From positions 48,715,672 through 48,779,671 of the forward strand of contig CM075857.1 in the NCBI GenBank assembly GCA_037975125.1: a stretch of DNA of 64,000 nucleotides, in the 5' to 3' direction. A program made the position numbers and the translations under genes. Source of the DNA: Latrodectus hesperus. Taxonomy: Eukaryota > Arthropoda > Arachnida > Araneae > Theridiidae. Below are positions 29,706 through 44,867 of the stretch, piece by piece (the stretch's first letter is position 1; every line of letters starts with the position of its first letter). The notes beneath the pieces were generated by a model. It was not told where the DNA came from and did not search any database. It saw only the letters and a list, made by a program, of their open reading frames with translations.

Positions 29706-30340
29706 TCTCAGAATATGGGATCCAGACCCACATTAGAGTGAATTTCAAAATGGATGTTTTGATGATCCGAGCCAGAAGGTCTGCCATCTACTTTCCAATT
29801 TTTGATATTTTTACTTATCAGCGTTGTCGCCATAGTAATGTCAATCACTTCAGATCGATTGGAAGTAATGAAAGTTGGTTCGTTGCCCTTATTTAGAATA
29901 TCTAACCCGTAGTTTAAAATGAATTCTAAAAGGCACTCACCTCTTTTGTTTGTGTCCGTACTTCCCCACACAACATGGTGAGCATTACAGTCTAGTCCTA
30001 GGACTACCTGTAAGTTGTTATCTCTGTAAAAGCTCATGAGCTTGTGCAAAGAATGGTCAGTTGGAGCCTTCTCTTCATAAGGCAGGTACACAGAGCCAAG
30101 AACAATTTCTCTGTCCCTACCCTCTATGTTGAGTCTGACTTTCACAGCTGTCAGGTCCCTAAGGATAAATTCAGAGAGGGGTAAAACCTCAATGTTTTAT
30201 GTAAGATTATACAAGTTCTAGCGTTGCTATTGGTACAATAGATAAGCTTACCTTTAGTTCCTTTGAGGCCACTGATTCTTCCCCTAACCAGCCAGGGTTC
30301 CTGAATCAGGGCCATGTGTATATCCCCAGAAAGTCTCTTT
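29706..30340 (-). pseudogene. LINE copy 2: endonuclease part with SDH motif retained
   Basis: Two stretches: 29708-30145 has YLPYEEKAP, GLDCNAHH, SEVIDITMATT and, unlike copy 1, GSDHQNIHFEI with the Ser-Asp-His of apurinic-type endonucleases. It ends at a TGA (29708-29710) that interrupts the frame just before PVWTDWKKF. The more N-terminal stretch, up to about 30340, has ALIQEPWLVRG and keeps the C run that copy 1 lost. It has its own frameshift in an A run near 30197, where copy 1 has one base more. Confidence 0.82.
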
Positions 30341-30560
30341 TTAAGCTTGTTTCTGGTCAGAGAATCAGTCATGCTAACGATAGTTTCCTGACTCTCACCA
30401 GAAAATGGTTTGGAGGTCATTTATACCTCCTGTGAAGGATTCATTGCTGCCCCTTCACTAGATTGCCTCTGGGTTCCCTTGTCTTTTTCAGCAAGGTCTA
30501 CTTCAGAGGTTTCACCTGCAAATGCAGAAAGGTTTGTTATTTCATTGTCTTTTCAGCCAT
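30341..30560 (-). pseudogene. LINE copy 2: N-terminal remnant of ORF1
   Basis: The ORF1 start is preserved (ATG at 30558-30560, MAEKT), but a one-base loss relative to copy 1 gives a stop after seven codons. Pieces with SGESQE and SMTDSLTRNKLKKR are still readable. The DUF4780-like half is absent because of the internal deletion. Confidence 0.8.
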
Positions 30561-30840
30561 AAAATAACAGTTAATAAGCTCAGGTAATATGACAGTCCAC
30601 CCAGCATTGCCTGAGTTACTGTGCAAGGCAAATTACTCTAGAAGTTCGCCAGGCAACTAGAGGCTCCGTTAAGACACCATTACCATGTGCCAAATAAGCA
30701 TAGGCACGGGTCGCATAACACCAGGGTTTATGGGAGCTGGTTCACGGCCTCTGATTCTATATTCAAGGCTATCCTGTCATTTTTACAGGACATTCGGCTA
30801 TCACCACCTGCCGACGCGCCTGGTAACTGCTCAAGCCCCA
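30561..30840 (-). other. LINE copy 2: 5' leader remnant
   Basis: Matches 14239-14520 of copy 1, including the GC-rich part. The match stops at CAAGCCCCA. Confidence 0.85.
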
Positions 30841-33800
30841 GGATTATACATGTTGATGTTTAAAATTAAAACGAATTTTTTTTAGCAGCATGTTGAATAA
30901 AATAATGAGTATAAAGCTGAAAATGCAAACACTGGCGATTCTTCTGTGAATAAATAATGAAGAAACTGAAGATATAAAACATTTTAATTATTTAAAATAA
31001 TGCAAAATCTAGATATTCAAAATATGTTAAATATTTAAGAATCAATTATAACACATAAAGATAAAAAAATGCCTGCCTGTAGCCAGAAACCTTTAATTTT
31101 TGAAGATGAAAAGAAGATTACGAAACAAATATACTCATAAGCATTTCCCATTACTAAAATGCATACATTTTTTTTCAGAAACTCCACAGCATTATCATAG
31201 TCGGTAGGCTTACAAGTTAAAGCTTTTCACAGAATATTACTGTTAAAAATGAATCCAAAATTTCATTTTCAAAATATTTTAAAATCTTATTAATAATTAG
31301 TATGAGGGATACATCGAATTCGGAAATTTGTAAAAAAAAGGCAGCAATTCAAAATTATTGAAAACAAGTTTTATTTTTATTTCAAAGAAATTTATTCATA
31401 AACCACCAGATTTGATGTTAAAGAAATGTATGAATAAAAAGAATCTTTATGTAATTTAAATAGTTCCGTGTGCAATTACCAAAACACTTGTAACCTGTCA
31501 TATTCATTAAAATTTGAAAAATTCTAAAATTTGGAAATTGTTGTTCAATGGAGGAAAAATAAGGAAATCCCCAATTGTACTGATGATGGTCAGTGTGAAA
31601 AAAAGATGGATACTTGTTCGTATGAGATTTCACTAATTTCTGCAAAATCAGTGTGTTTACACAAAACTGTATAATACTTCTACTAAATATTGAACAATAT
31701 TATGTTAAAAGATTGTGTCGCTGTTGTTGCCCATATGTTTTTTAGACTTTTTAAAATTGACACATGCAAATATCATTAGTAACAAAAAGAAGCAAATCAA
31801 GCTTTAAGATTGTTTCCCTACATGGTGATTTCTTTTTTTTTTTTTTTTATATCAGAAAACATAAAATCATATTTTCGCCTTGACTGAGTAATAAATTTCT
31901 AATACTTGTAAAAAGATATTTAATGCAATGTTTTAAAAATTCATTTTTTCTAATTTAAATTAACTGAAAGTCAAAAACAAAGCTTTGCAAATCATTATTA
32001 GTACCATGAAGCAATGATGAAAAAAATCAATGTAATAAATGTTACACGAGTCAAATAATAAAAAAGGAGCGTAAACAATCATACGCATGTTCATATGTAT
32101 CAAGATGTATACAGTAAATGACCTTTTTGCATTTTCGGTTCATATAATTTCAAACTGTGATTTTTTAAAAAAATTAAATATTAAAATATAAATAATATTC
32201 CATAATTAATGCAAAGTATTTTGATATGTTTATTTATCATTTAAATGAATTCCAGTCTTTTAGAACTTTAAGCACAGTTCAATTTATTTTTTAAAGTTTT
32301 TCCCCATTAATTACAAACGCTTAAACCAAACTTGAAACATTGCTTATTTGCCTTTTTTAAATAGATGAAAATGTTAATAAATATATTTTGCTTTTCTCTG
32401 GTAAAAAGTAATACTAATTTGTGACAAAATCATTTGTAAATGCCAAAAAAATTACTACAAAGGAATACATTTTGCAATACTTACCATCATATTATCTTCT
32501 TTGCTTCCATATAACCAACTAAAGCAAGTCTTATCAAAAATTTCTTTTATCATTTAAAATGTTTTACCAGTAATGGAATAAGATAAACTAGATTGCTTAA
32601 ATATTTGTAATAAGGCACATTTTCTGAAAGGATGCTAAATTGAACCATATAAGTAAATTTTGACGAAGACAATTATTTTCAAGATAACTGTCTTAGTTAA
32701 AGGTGTATACTTTTGATGGAGAAAATATAGTCATCAATCATCACATCGTAAGAAAGCATGCACACCTTTAATGAACTTTAAGTGAAATATGTGTACTTAT
32801 CTTATTTATTTGATTATGTTGATGGATAAAATTCTGAAGAATGTCTAGAAAATATATTTTCGACTTTCAGAATCTATAACTCCAATTATAGAAAAATATA
32901 GAATATAGATTCTTTAATAGATAATGTAAGTATTGAACAAATAAAATATTTTGTTTTATCAAAAGATTTTCTTTTAATTTTAGACTAAGTATTGAAGAAA
33001 ATAATCGAATAAATATTATTCAAATAATGTTCCTCTCATATTTGCTTTTAGGGGAGTAACTACATGTAATACATTATAAAATAGATAAAAAAGAACAAAA
33101 TTTGCAATGATAATGTTATTTATTGAAATGCTTTTAGGGCACTATTCAAAACAATAGTGAAAGGAGTTAGGATAAGACAATAAAAATGAGTTGATTATCT
33201 CTGTAAATATCATTATTTGTTATATGATTGATGTGCAATAAGAAAAGAAGATCACGTATTAATTTTGTCATTAAGTTTTCAAATGTATTTTTTTACATTA
33301 ATATCTATAATCATATCTTGATATAAATTTGGGAATAAAATTTAGCAAGATATGAATATTAAAATATATAATTTTTGTTGTGCATAAATCATCATTCACA
33401 GAAATATTATGGTTTTAAAAATTCCCTTTCCGAGAGTCGTTAAGGAACTGAAGATTAAAATGATGAAAAATAAAATATTATAAGCAAGAACGATTGCAGT
33501 AAACACTTAATTGTACTGTTCAAGACAAACATATCATAAGAACTTAGAAATGCCAGTAAGATTCATCTGCAAATATCCATAAGACCTACCATTTTTAACT
33601 TTTGAATAAGGAATGTTTCTTATCTTGGTAAGAAGCAAATATATCTGAATATATTATTTGTTCTATATAAATAGTGGGATCCACTAGAAAGCTGTGAAAC
33701 AAAGTTTAAACTATTTAAACAACCCAGCTATAATATTTAAACTTTTGTCAAACTAATGCAAATATGTATATTTGGTGGCTAGGTTAGGTAAGGTTATTTC

Positions 33801-35410
33801 TTAAACACACACAAAATAAAAAACTCTATGTTAGTAACGTATAACTTTTATAATATATTGCAATAAAATCAAAATGACATTGAAATCGAAAAATTAAAGG
33901 AATTTCTTGAAACAGAAGCTCTCATTGAACTCTCTTGAAACAGAAACATTCATGTCTCTTAATACATTAAAGAATATAAGTGTCTGCTATGAAATTGAAG
34001 AATTTCAAAATGTATCCTACAGAAATGATTTCAAATTAAAACTCAAACAAACTAGAAGAAGTTTTAAAAGGAATATAAAATGAGGAATCGATGAAATTTT
34101 CCTTGATCATAGTTAGGTAGTAAAGCTGATAATAAAAAAATTACTAAAATGTTTCGTTTCTATAGTGAGAAATTTAAAATATAATCTTAACAACTTCTCG
34201 TCTGTCTTAATTTTACTCGATGCGTAGTTATAAAACCATACAATAGGATAGTATTACTAAATTTTAAAAAATGATTGATGAAATAGTTAATCAACTTAAA
34301 AGTTATTATAATGAAATATTATTTTTAAAAAATATGTTACGAAACACTGAAGATTAGTTTAAAATATTTTCTAAAATCCATTTTGAACAATTAAATTTAA
34401 TCATATTCTCATTTATGTACAAATGTCTCTGTTCTCATTTGACCATATATATAAATTATGTGAATTCTTGATTTAAAATATTTAATCTTCGTTAATCAAG
34501 TGACACCGTTAGGAATCAATCAAAATATAGCTTACAAATGTAGTCAAAGCAATAATATGTAAGTCTTTTTAAAGTTTGTTTGATTAGTACATACAGTTTA
34601 ATATCATAATACATAACACTGAAAGGAAATCAATTGAAAATTTAAGGAAAAAGTTAAAAGTATAGAAATTTAATTAAGGATTCAATTTAATAATAATTTA
34701 AGAATTGAAATTTAATTATAGATTAAATTCCTCAAAATTCAATATCATAAATCTATTTTAATGCAACAAAACACAGTGGTAAAATTTTGCTAATTCTTCA
34801 ATAAATCAAAGTGTTTCAGAGGACATAAAAATGACTCAACAAAGACTAATTTTAAAGCAAAGTTTCAAGAAAGAAATCCAATGCATTAATCAATATGATT
34901 AACACTATTCAAATTCTTATAATTTAATGTTTCCCATGAAATAAACCTTAAATGTATTTCTTTAATAATCCCAAAATATAAACTTGAGATTGTATTAGCA
35001 GAAAATCACAAGATTGTGGTATGAATTTATGAACAAATATTCATTTTTTTGTGACATAGTATTTCAAAAAACTCATAATTTTACTTTATTAAAGAAGGAA
35101 TACGCAAAAAAAATTGCATGAGATTTTAAGATATAATCCTATTACAATTACTTCTATTCAACGAATAAATGGACTTAGTAGATGACAAATTAAACAGAAT
35201 TTTAAATTATAATACATTTTGATTATATATTATCAAAGTAATAACTTCTTAATTAGTATACAAATATTAAAGAAATATTAGCATGAAGATCAGAAGAATA
35301 TAACATTTATGCATCATCTTGAATAGCTTTACCATATTTTTATTACTTAATAAAACAATCAAATACATAGAAAAACGATTTATTTTTGTGCGTTATGATT
35401 TTTTACAAAC
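30841..35410. other. AT-rich intergenic sequence, nothing assigned
   Basis: 4.6 kb without a recognisable gene. There is a T run of about 17 near 31833-31849. The 75-codon minus-strand ORF at 31418-31645 has no recognisable motif. Confidence 0.55.
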
Positions 35411-35412
35411 TA

Positions 35413-36681
35413 TTGGGTTGACAACTAAATAATTGCGGATTTCACTCATAGATGGCTTCAGTGGAATTTTTAGGTTTGCAGACGTAGTACAAATGTAAAA
35501 CGCATTTTGTTATTTGATAGTTGTCAATTCAGCTGTCAATCAGTAAAAAAAAGTTTTTGATCGGTTGCGTAGTTTTCGTTTGGTGTTCGTTGAAAATGGA
35601 AAATCAAAATGATCATTTTCGTCATATTTTGCTTTTTTATTTCCGCAAAGGGAAAAACGCATCGCAAGCTCATAAAAAGTTATGTGCTGTTTATGGTGAC
35701 GAAGCCTTAAAAGAACGGCAGTGTCCAAATTGGTTTGCCAAATTTCGTTCTGGTGATTTTTCACTCAAAGATGAAAAACGCTCTGGTATCCAGTTGAATT
35801 TGATGACGACTTAATCAAAGCAATAATCGATTCGGATCGTCACAGTACAACACGTGAGATTGCAGAGAAGCTTCATGTATCACATACATGTATTGAAAAT
35901 TCTTTAAAACAACTTGACTATGTTCAAAAACTCGATACATGGGTTCTCACAAACTGAAAGAAACGCATTTAACGCAACGCATTAACAGCTGCGATTTGCT
36001 AAAGAAACGTAATAAAAATGATCCATTTTTAAAACGACTGATAACTGGCGATGAAAAATGGGTTGAATATCAAGTGGAAAAGATCGTGGAGCAGGCCACA
36101 TAAACCAACTAAATCAACATAAAAAGCTGATTTTCATCAAAAGAAGGTTTTGTTATCAATTTGATGGGATTAAAAAAGGAATTGTCTACTTTGAACTCTT
36201 ACCACCCAACCGAACGATTAATTCTGATGTCTACATTGAACCACTAACAAAGTTAAACAATGCAGTTGAAGAAAAGCGGCCCGAATTGACAAATCGAAAA
36301 GGTGTTGTATTCCATCATGACAATGCAAGACCACACACATTTTGGTCACTCGGCAAAAATAATTGGAGCTTGGTTGGGATGTTGTGCCACATTCACCATA
36401 TAGTCCTGACTTTGTACCATCTGATTACTTTTTGTTTCTAACTGTACAAAACTCCTTGAATGGTAAAAAATTCAATAATGATGGTGATGTCAAATCGTAT
36501 AATCAGAAGAATAATAAATATCAGAAGTTTTATGAACGTGGGATTATGATGCTGCCTGAAAGATGACAAAAGGTCATTGATCAAAATGGGCAATACATTA
36601 CAGAATAAAGTTATTTAGTTCCATGAAAAAGTTGTCTTTGATTTTCTAATAAAATTAGCAATTACTTAGTTGCTAACCCAA
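35413..36681 (+). mobile_element. Complete mariner transposon, mellifera-like, 1269 bp
   Basis: The left terminal repeat starts TTGGGTTGACAACTAA and the right one ends TTAGTTGCTAACCCAA. They pair over about 28 bp with a few mismatches (35413-35440, 36654-36681). TA dinucleotides at 35411-35412 and 36682-36683 are the target duplication. Length and termini fit mariner; assignment to the mellifera subfamily is from the look of the transposase and is tentative. Confidence 0.93.
35596..36608 (+). pseudogene. Mariner transposase, inactivated
   Basis: Starts with ATG at 35596 (MENQNDHFRHILLFYFRKG). The N-terminal helix-turn-helix part is open to about residue 64 (KRSG); then a one-base loss shifts the frame. 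Further pieces follow in other frames: LIKAIIDSDRHSTTREIAEK (about 35810-35870), another one-base loss after DTWV near 35945, and ITGDEKWV with the first catalytic Asp (about 36045). Next come VYFELLPPNRT (about 36190), VVFHHDNARPH with the second Asp (about 36318), and HSPYSPDFVPSDYFLF with the third (about 36425). Near the end a Trp codon has become TGA (MMLPER, then stop, then QKVIDQNGQYITE), and the natural stop is at 36606-36608. The DD34D triad is still present, so inactivation is by frameshifts and stops rather than loss of catalytic residues. The enzyme would cut and paste the element at TA sites. Confidence 0.9.
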
Positions 36682-36683
36682 TA

Positions 36684-38255
36684 AATATCTTGAAATGATC
36701 ATTTATTTGTAACTATATACCAATAATTCTTCAGAATTCTCATTTTCTATTTGATACGCACTCGATAATTCTTTATTAAAGATACTTAGAATTAAGCTTT
36801 TATTAAAAATTGTATGTTCCTTTTGTGAAGTAAATTTTGTTAAATTATTGAAATAAAAACTGTCAATTTGTTATTAAATAATATAGAAATAAGCATCTAT
36901 TGTCAAACTTTGCATTTGTGTTTTTAATTTTCAAAATGACTATAACTCAACTTTAGATTTAATTTAAATTAATACTTATAATTACCTGTTTTAGTTTTAT
37001 CACATTAAGAAATTTCATGAGTATTATTTGATGTGGATGTGCATGTGTATCTGATTACTAATTTACTCCACTAATTTACATTTCCAAAAAGCTTTATACT
37101 TGAAATCAAATGCACTCTCAGTAACATGCATGTAAATCCAATTAACCAGCCAAGCGTTTTTCACGCAGGTTTCTAGTTTCCCATTGATATTTATTATCTT
37201 AATTTAATTAGTTGCTGTAATACTAAAACAAATGTGTTAATGGTAAATTCATTAACATGGCAGCAGCTAATATTGCCATGAGAATAGACGCAAACTATTA
37301 TGTCTTTAACAGTGATAAATAATTCGGCTGTTGTTTATCTTTTAAATATCAGAAAACTCCATAGGGATATAGAACTAGACTTCAAAACACTTTAGGTTAT
37401 ATGCAAAACACAGCATCAAGTATCCAAAAATTCAAGACTTATTTTCATTAAATTGTCTTGCTTATTTTTATAATGCATTTAAGTTTCTCAGCGTTAAACT
37501 GTGTATTAAGTTATCATTTATGATGAAATAAAATACATTTGTGGTGTTAAAATTAATAAGTAGCATATTCGCTAAAATAATTCTTAAAACATTAAATTTG
37601 TAATAAATTGCAAAAATATTCATAAACAGCAATTTCTCAAATTCATTAGATCTTGCTTAGAATTTATTTTTAAAATTTTAGGATTTTTGTAAGTAACTTT
37701 AATAACATAAACACAGTTAGAAATCTCATTGTTTTCTTCAAAATGAGTTACTTTCAAATAATGAAATGTTTGTATGACACTGCAATTTTGTGTGTATTTT
37801 TACTTAGAGCTTTTAAAAATTATAAAAAGAATTGAAAATTGTAAACATATAAATTCATAAACATCGCAAAAAAATTTTATTTATAAGAAATCAAACATTT
37901 ATCAACATTAGAATTTTTTGCAAAATATATTTAACAGCGTTGTCTTCTAAGCTCATTTTACTTATTTACATCTGATATCACTTTACTACACAAAAAAGCT
38001 AAATTTTAAATGGTTATTTTTTTATGATTTGCTCCAGTTGATGGATGTTAATATGTGTCTAGACAAAATCCACTCACAAATATTTTAAATTAAGATCATT
38101 ATCTCTCATTAATTCTCATAAATGTTTTATTCATATTACAATTTTTTCTTACACGGTAGGCATTTGTAAAATTTAATACTGTATTATTTAGCTGTTCAAA
38201 ATACATACTTTTAATTTGCCCCTTTACAGATAAATTTATTTAGACGCAGAACTGA
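36684..38255. other. AT-rich intergenic sequence, nothing assigned
   Basis: No gene or repeat was recognised. Confidence 0.6.
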
Positions 38256-38259
38256 TATT

Positions 38260-39629
38260 CTCAAAACACCATGAACATGTTTCAAATAAAACTTTAAAAA
38301 AACTAAAGATTCTCAAGAGACTGCAATTTATCCTAGGGATCATGTTGAAATTCTCTTATGAGCACGTATACATACATATACCGTCAGGTCTGTTCTTGAA
38401 TATGCTACACCCATTTGGGCATCAACCAAGTCTGCCGCAGAAGAAAAGATTGACGCTGTTCGGTACAGGGACTTTAAATTCATCACCGGTGATGTTTCAT
38501 AAACAATATCAAAATTAAAAAGGAAAGCGGCCTCATCTCTTTGGAATACAGAAGAAAATTAGCCATTATTAAATTTACATATAAAATTTAAAGCCTAACT
38601 GATTATCATACCTCAAGAAGAACTTGCAATGCGTGGAATGGAAAGTGTAGGTTGAAAAGATCTTCAACCTTGCAGTTCGATCAGGATATCAGGAAAACAT
38701 CAACATCCGTTAAGAATCCCTGTAAAATTTCAAAGACCCGTACCATATCTTACGTCTTCTGACTAAAATTAACTTGAATCTTTTGCAACCCTGCACCAAG
38801 ACACAGAATATGTCGCACAAATATAAGTGAACGCGACCACACAGTCAAAGAACTCACAACCTCAGCTCTAGGCTTAGCGGTCGCCTATACAGATGGCTCC
38901 TCCGACTCTAATCTCAATAGAGGTGGAGCTAGAGCCCTCTTTTTCAGCCCATGTAGAGAGCAGGAATTCCACAGTATTCCTGTTGGGAAAATTGCTTCCA
39001 ACTATGCATATGGACATAAAAAGTGCTTTGGAGATTCACCTATCTAATGTTGACCAGGTATTTAACGGTATGATTATTTTTCTGATGCAAGATCCGCACT
39101 ACAGGCGATGCAAAGGGATCAGTGTCAACTCAATCATAAGATTACAGAGCTAATCTACAAAAACGTTGATATCCAAAAAATCCCTTAGAATGGATACCGG
39201 GTACATTGATATCCCTGACAACGAGATAGCCGATGAACTCGCTAACGAAGCTTTTAATTCTCCTCAGCCATCCAAGTGCTTGACCTTATTGCCGGTAATG
39301 CATTTGACACCCAAAAATTAATTTGTTAGCTAGTTAAAAAGTTTTCTATTCCAGAATTAAACAACGACCCAATCATTTCAACTATAATAGCCAGACTTAG
39401 AACAAAACACTTGAAAGACATAAGTATTTCTACAGATAGACAAAGTAGATACACCAGGCTTTGTCCTTACTTACCGGATAACACCCAACTGTTTCCACAA
39501 CACATCTTTAGCTGTCCAGCAATGCTGGTTGAGATTTTTAACATCAGCATAGAGGATCCTGTGGAGCTCCTTTTTATAGATAAAGCTGTAGAGCTCACCA
39601 GGGCTTCCGACAATTTCGGAGACTTTTAG
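38260..39629 (+). pseudogene. Decayed 3' part of a second LINE family: end of reverse transcriptase and RNase H
   Basis: On the plus strand, across several frames: LKILKRL (about 38315), VRSVLEYATPIWAS (about 38380-38425, the C-terminal end of the reverse transcriptase domain) and KIDAVRYRDFKFITG. The RNase H part begins with LGLAVAYTDGSS (about 38870-38905) followed by GGARALFF. It continues with FSDARSALQAM (about 39080-39105) and PDNEIADELANEAF (about 39205-39250). The protein end is an open stretch (39411-39629) with PDNTQLFPQHIFSCPAM, a form of the C-terminal His/Cys segment. The copy has many stops and frameshifts. It differs clearly from the 9.6-kb LINE (YTDGSL, CGVSP). Neither the 5' end nor the 3' end of the insertion could be fixed. 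Confidence 0.75.
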
Positions 39630-39956
39630 GGTTTTTGCAAGTATTCCGTGGACACGACATCATCACAGAAAAATCTTTATTCAAACTTTTCTTGATCTAT
39701 CTATCGTACAACTGAACTTAACTATTTATTTTCTAACACTTTCTGTTTCCCTATGTTTTTAGAAAACATAGGTTTTTATTTATCCTCCTCTCTCTTTTAG
39801 TTCACATATATTTTCAGGATTTTTCGATCTAATAATTCAAGTACCACTTTTAACTTAATTTTCAAATATATCTTTCATATTATTAAATTTATTTTTAAAA
39901 CATTGATTTGATTGTGTTGCATATCATGCTTATTCTGTCTTACTTATTTTCAAATG
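39630..39956. other. Sequence 3' of the LINE relic
   Basis: May include its 3' UTR, but no tail or duplication was recognised. Confidence 0.35.
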
Positions 39957-39985
39957 TTTTTTTTTTTTTTTTTTTTTTTTTTTTT
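39957..39985. repeat. Poly(T) run of 29
   Basis: A homopolymer of T. It could be the poly(A) tail of a minus-strand retroposed copy, but no recognisable body lies to its right. Confidence 0.9.

Positions 39986-43242
<3,257 letters not shown>

Positions 43243-43290
<48 letters not shown>
43243..43290. repeat. (AT)n(TG)n microsatellite merging into the 5' LTR
   Basis: Nine AT units (43243-43260) followed by fifteen TG units. The last TG units are also the first bases of the LTR sequence (TGTGACCGG), so the repeat and the element share their border. Confidence 0.95.
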
Positions 43291-43291
<1 letters not shown>

Positions 43292-43351
43292 CCGGAAACG
43301 GTGTAGAGGAGAGCTATATCCAGCGCCGGTGTTTCCTCATAACTCTTCCAC
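43287..43351 (+). repeat. 5' LTR remnant (first 65 bp)
   Basis: From TGTGACCGGAAACGG to CTCTTCCAC. It equals 46909-46973 of the 3' LTR with one difference (GCGCCGG against GCGTCGG) and then breaks off abruptly into gag-pol sequence. Confidence 0.88.
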
Positions 43352-43380
43352 TACTTAAAGTTACTCATAATAATCAAGAT

Positions 43381-44457
43381 ATGTCGAATGTATCGCCAAT
43401 AATTTGTTTTAATTGTGGCAAAAAAGGTCATAAGTCTTCACAGTGTTTACATAAAGAGAAAGGATTTAAATGTTTCCAGTGTAATAATTTTGGTCATAAG
43501 GCCATGGACTGTCCTAATATTCAGTTAACTACCACAAAAGTACCCAAAAATTCTGCTCAGCATATTCAGACAGATTATTATGTATCACCTCAAATAAAAT
43601 CCATGCACATTCCAATTATTTTATGCAATATCAAAATAAATGCACTATTAGATACGGGTAGCGAAGCTTCTATGATAAAATATTCAATATATAAACAAAT
43701 TGGTTCCCCTCTTCTTTATTCTTCCCCTCTTGTTCTTACTGGAATAGGAAATATTAAAATTATAATGGGATATTTTACAGTTTTAATTCAAATAGAGGAT
43801 TCCTCATTCTCTATAAAGATTCACGCAATTCCAGATGATTGTATTTCTGTAAATGCAATTATTGGAACAGATTGCATCAACCAAGGTGAATTTCACATAG
43901 GTAAAAATGGTATTCATTTGGTTAACAATAATCAAAACTTTCTTGTTAATATAATTAATGTTTTCGATGAGATGGACACAATCGAACTTTCACATATTAA
44001 AAACTCAACTTATCGAGAACAAATTAAGAAAATAATTAACAACTATAAGCCAAACAAAACTAAGACTACAGATGTTTCAATGAATCTAATTCTTTGTGAT
44101 TCAATACCGGTAAATCAGCGTCCACGCCAATTACCCTATGCAGAACAAAAAGTCGTTCACGAACAAACAGAACAATGGTTAAAAGATGGTATTATTAAAG
44201 AAAGTACTTCCGATTATGAAGCTCCAGTGGTTCTATGCAAAAAGAAAAACGGTAAACATAGATTGTGTATCGATTATAGACAATTAAACAAAAAAGTAAT
44301 TCGAGATAGATTTCCTCTGCCCCTTATTGAAGATGTACTTGATCGCTTAGAACAATCTCAAGTTTTTACAACATTAGATTTAAAAAACGGCTTTTTTCAT
44401 GCTCCCGTAGATCCTGTTAGTAGCAAATACACTGCTTTTGTGCAATTCACTGCATGA
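43381..44457 (+). pseudogene. Gag-pol part 1: zinc knuckles, protease, start of reverse transcriptase
   Basis: The open frame runs from an ATG in the TG repeat (43264), but that start reads through LTR sequence and is artificial. The first ATG in element coding sequence is 43381 (MSNVSP). Two CX2CX4HX4C knuckles, CFNCGKKGHKSSQC and CFQCNNFGHKAMDC, mark the RNA-binding end of gag. An aspartic protease has LLDTGSEAS as its active site (about 43650). The reverse transcriptase begins with VVLCKKKNGKHRLCIDYRQL and FTTLDLKNGF, which holds the first catalytic Asp (about 44385). The frame is lost just after KYTAFV by a net one-base shift, ending at TGA 44455-44457. Protease cuts the polyprotein and the knuckles bind genomic RNA. 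Most of gag upstream is deleted. Confidence 0.9.
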
Positions 44458-44867
44458 CGGACAGCTTGAGTTTCTCAAAATACCTTTTGGATTGTATAAG
44501 AGTCCTTCTGCTTTCCAAAGATTTATTAATAATGTATTTCGTGAATTATTGAAAGATGGCACAATAATAGTATACCTAGATGATGTTATATTACCATCTC
44601 GAGATGAAGCCGAAGGTATTAAAAAATTAGATCGAGTTCTTAAAGTTGCTTCAGAGTATGGTTTGGAGCTTAATTTTGATAAATGCAGTTTTCTTCAATG
44701 AAAAATTGAATTTCTTGGTTATGTTATTCAGAATGGAACTATTCAATCTTCTCCATTGAAATCCCTTGCCGTTCAAAATTTCCCTAAACCTACTAATTTA
44801 AAACAGATTCAGAGTTTCCTTGGATTAACTGGATATTTTCGGAAATTCATTCCTAATTATTCACGCA
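44438..44867 (+). pseudogene. Pol part 2: middle of reverse transcriptase
   Basis: Continues in the next frame with DGQLEFLKIPFGLYKSPSAF and IVYLDDVILPS, which holds the YxDD catalytic pair (about 44575). A TGA at 44699-44701 interrupts it between CSFLQ and KIEFLGYVIQ. The frame then continues through FLGLTGYFRKFIPNYSRIAK to about 44875, where an extra copy of the GCATTGC word shifts it again. Confidence 0.88.

Larger units (their letters stand above)
28780..30840 (-). mobile_element. Second, rearranged copy of the same LINE
   Basis: Aligns with the 9.6-14.5 kb element in the same orientation, with roughly nine of ten bases equal by eye. It lacks the last 27 bp of the 5' end. It also lacks everything 3' of the start of the reverse transcriptase: homology begins at GCATGCAAGGG near 28783, equivalent to about 11743 in the other copy. 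Inside, about 790 bp are missing between the ORF1 N-terminal part and the endonuclease, joined at a CCAG shared by both edges. Loss of the 3' end is not the usual result of target-primed reverse transcription, which truncates the 5' side, so later deletion or recombination is likely. No target-site duplication was found. Confidence 0.9.

Noticed and set aside
33775..33796. Telomere-like TTAGG pattern (TAGGTTAGGTAAGG)
   Set aside because: There are only about two imperfect units, with no array, so this is chance.
43264..43380. N-terminal MCVCVCVCV extension of the gypsy gag-pol frame
   Set aside because: It is read from TG repeats and LTR sequence and is not part of the natural protein. The 5' LTR and gag start are deleted.
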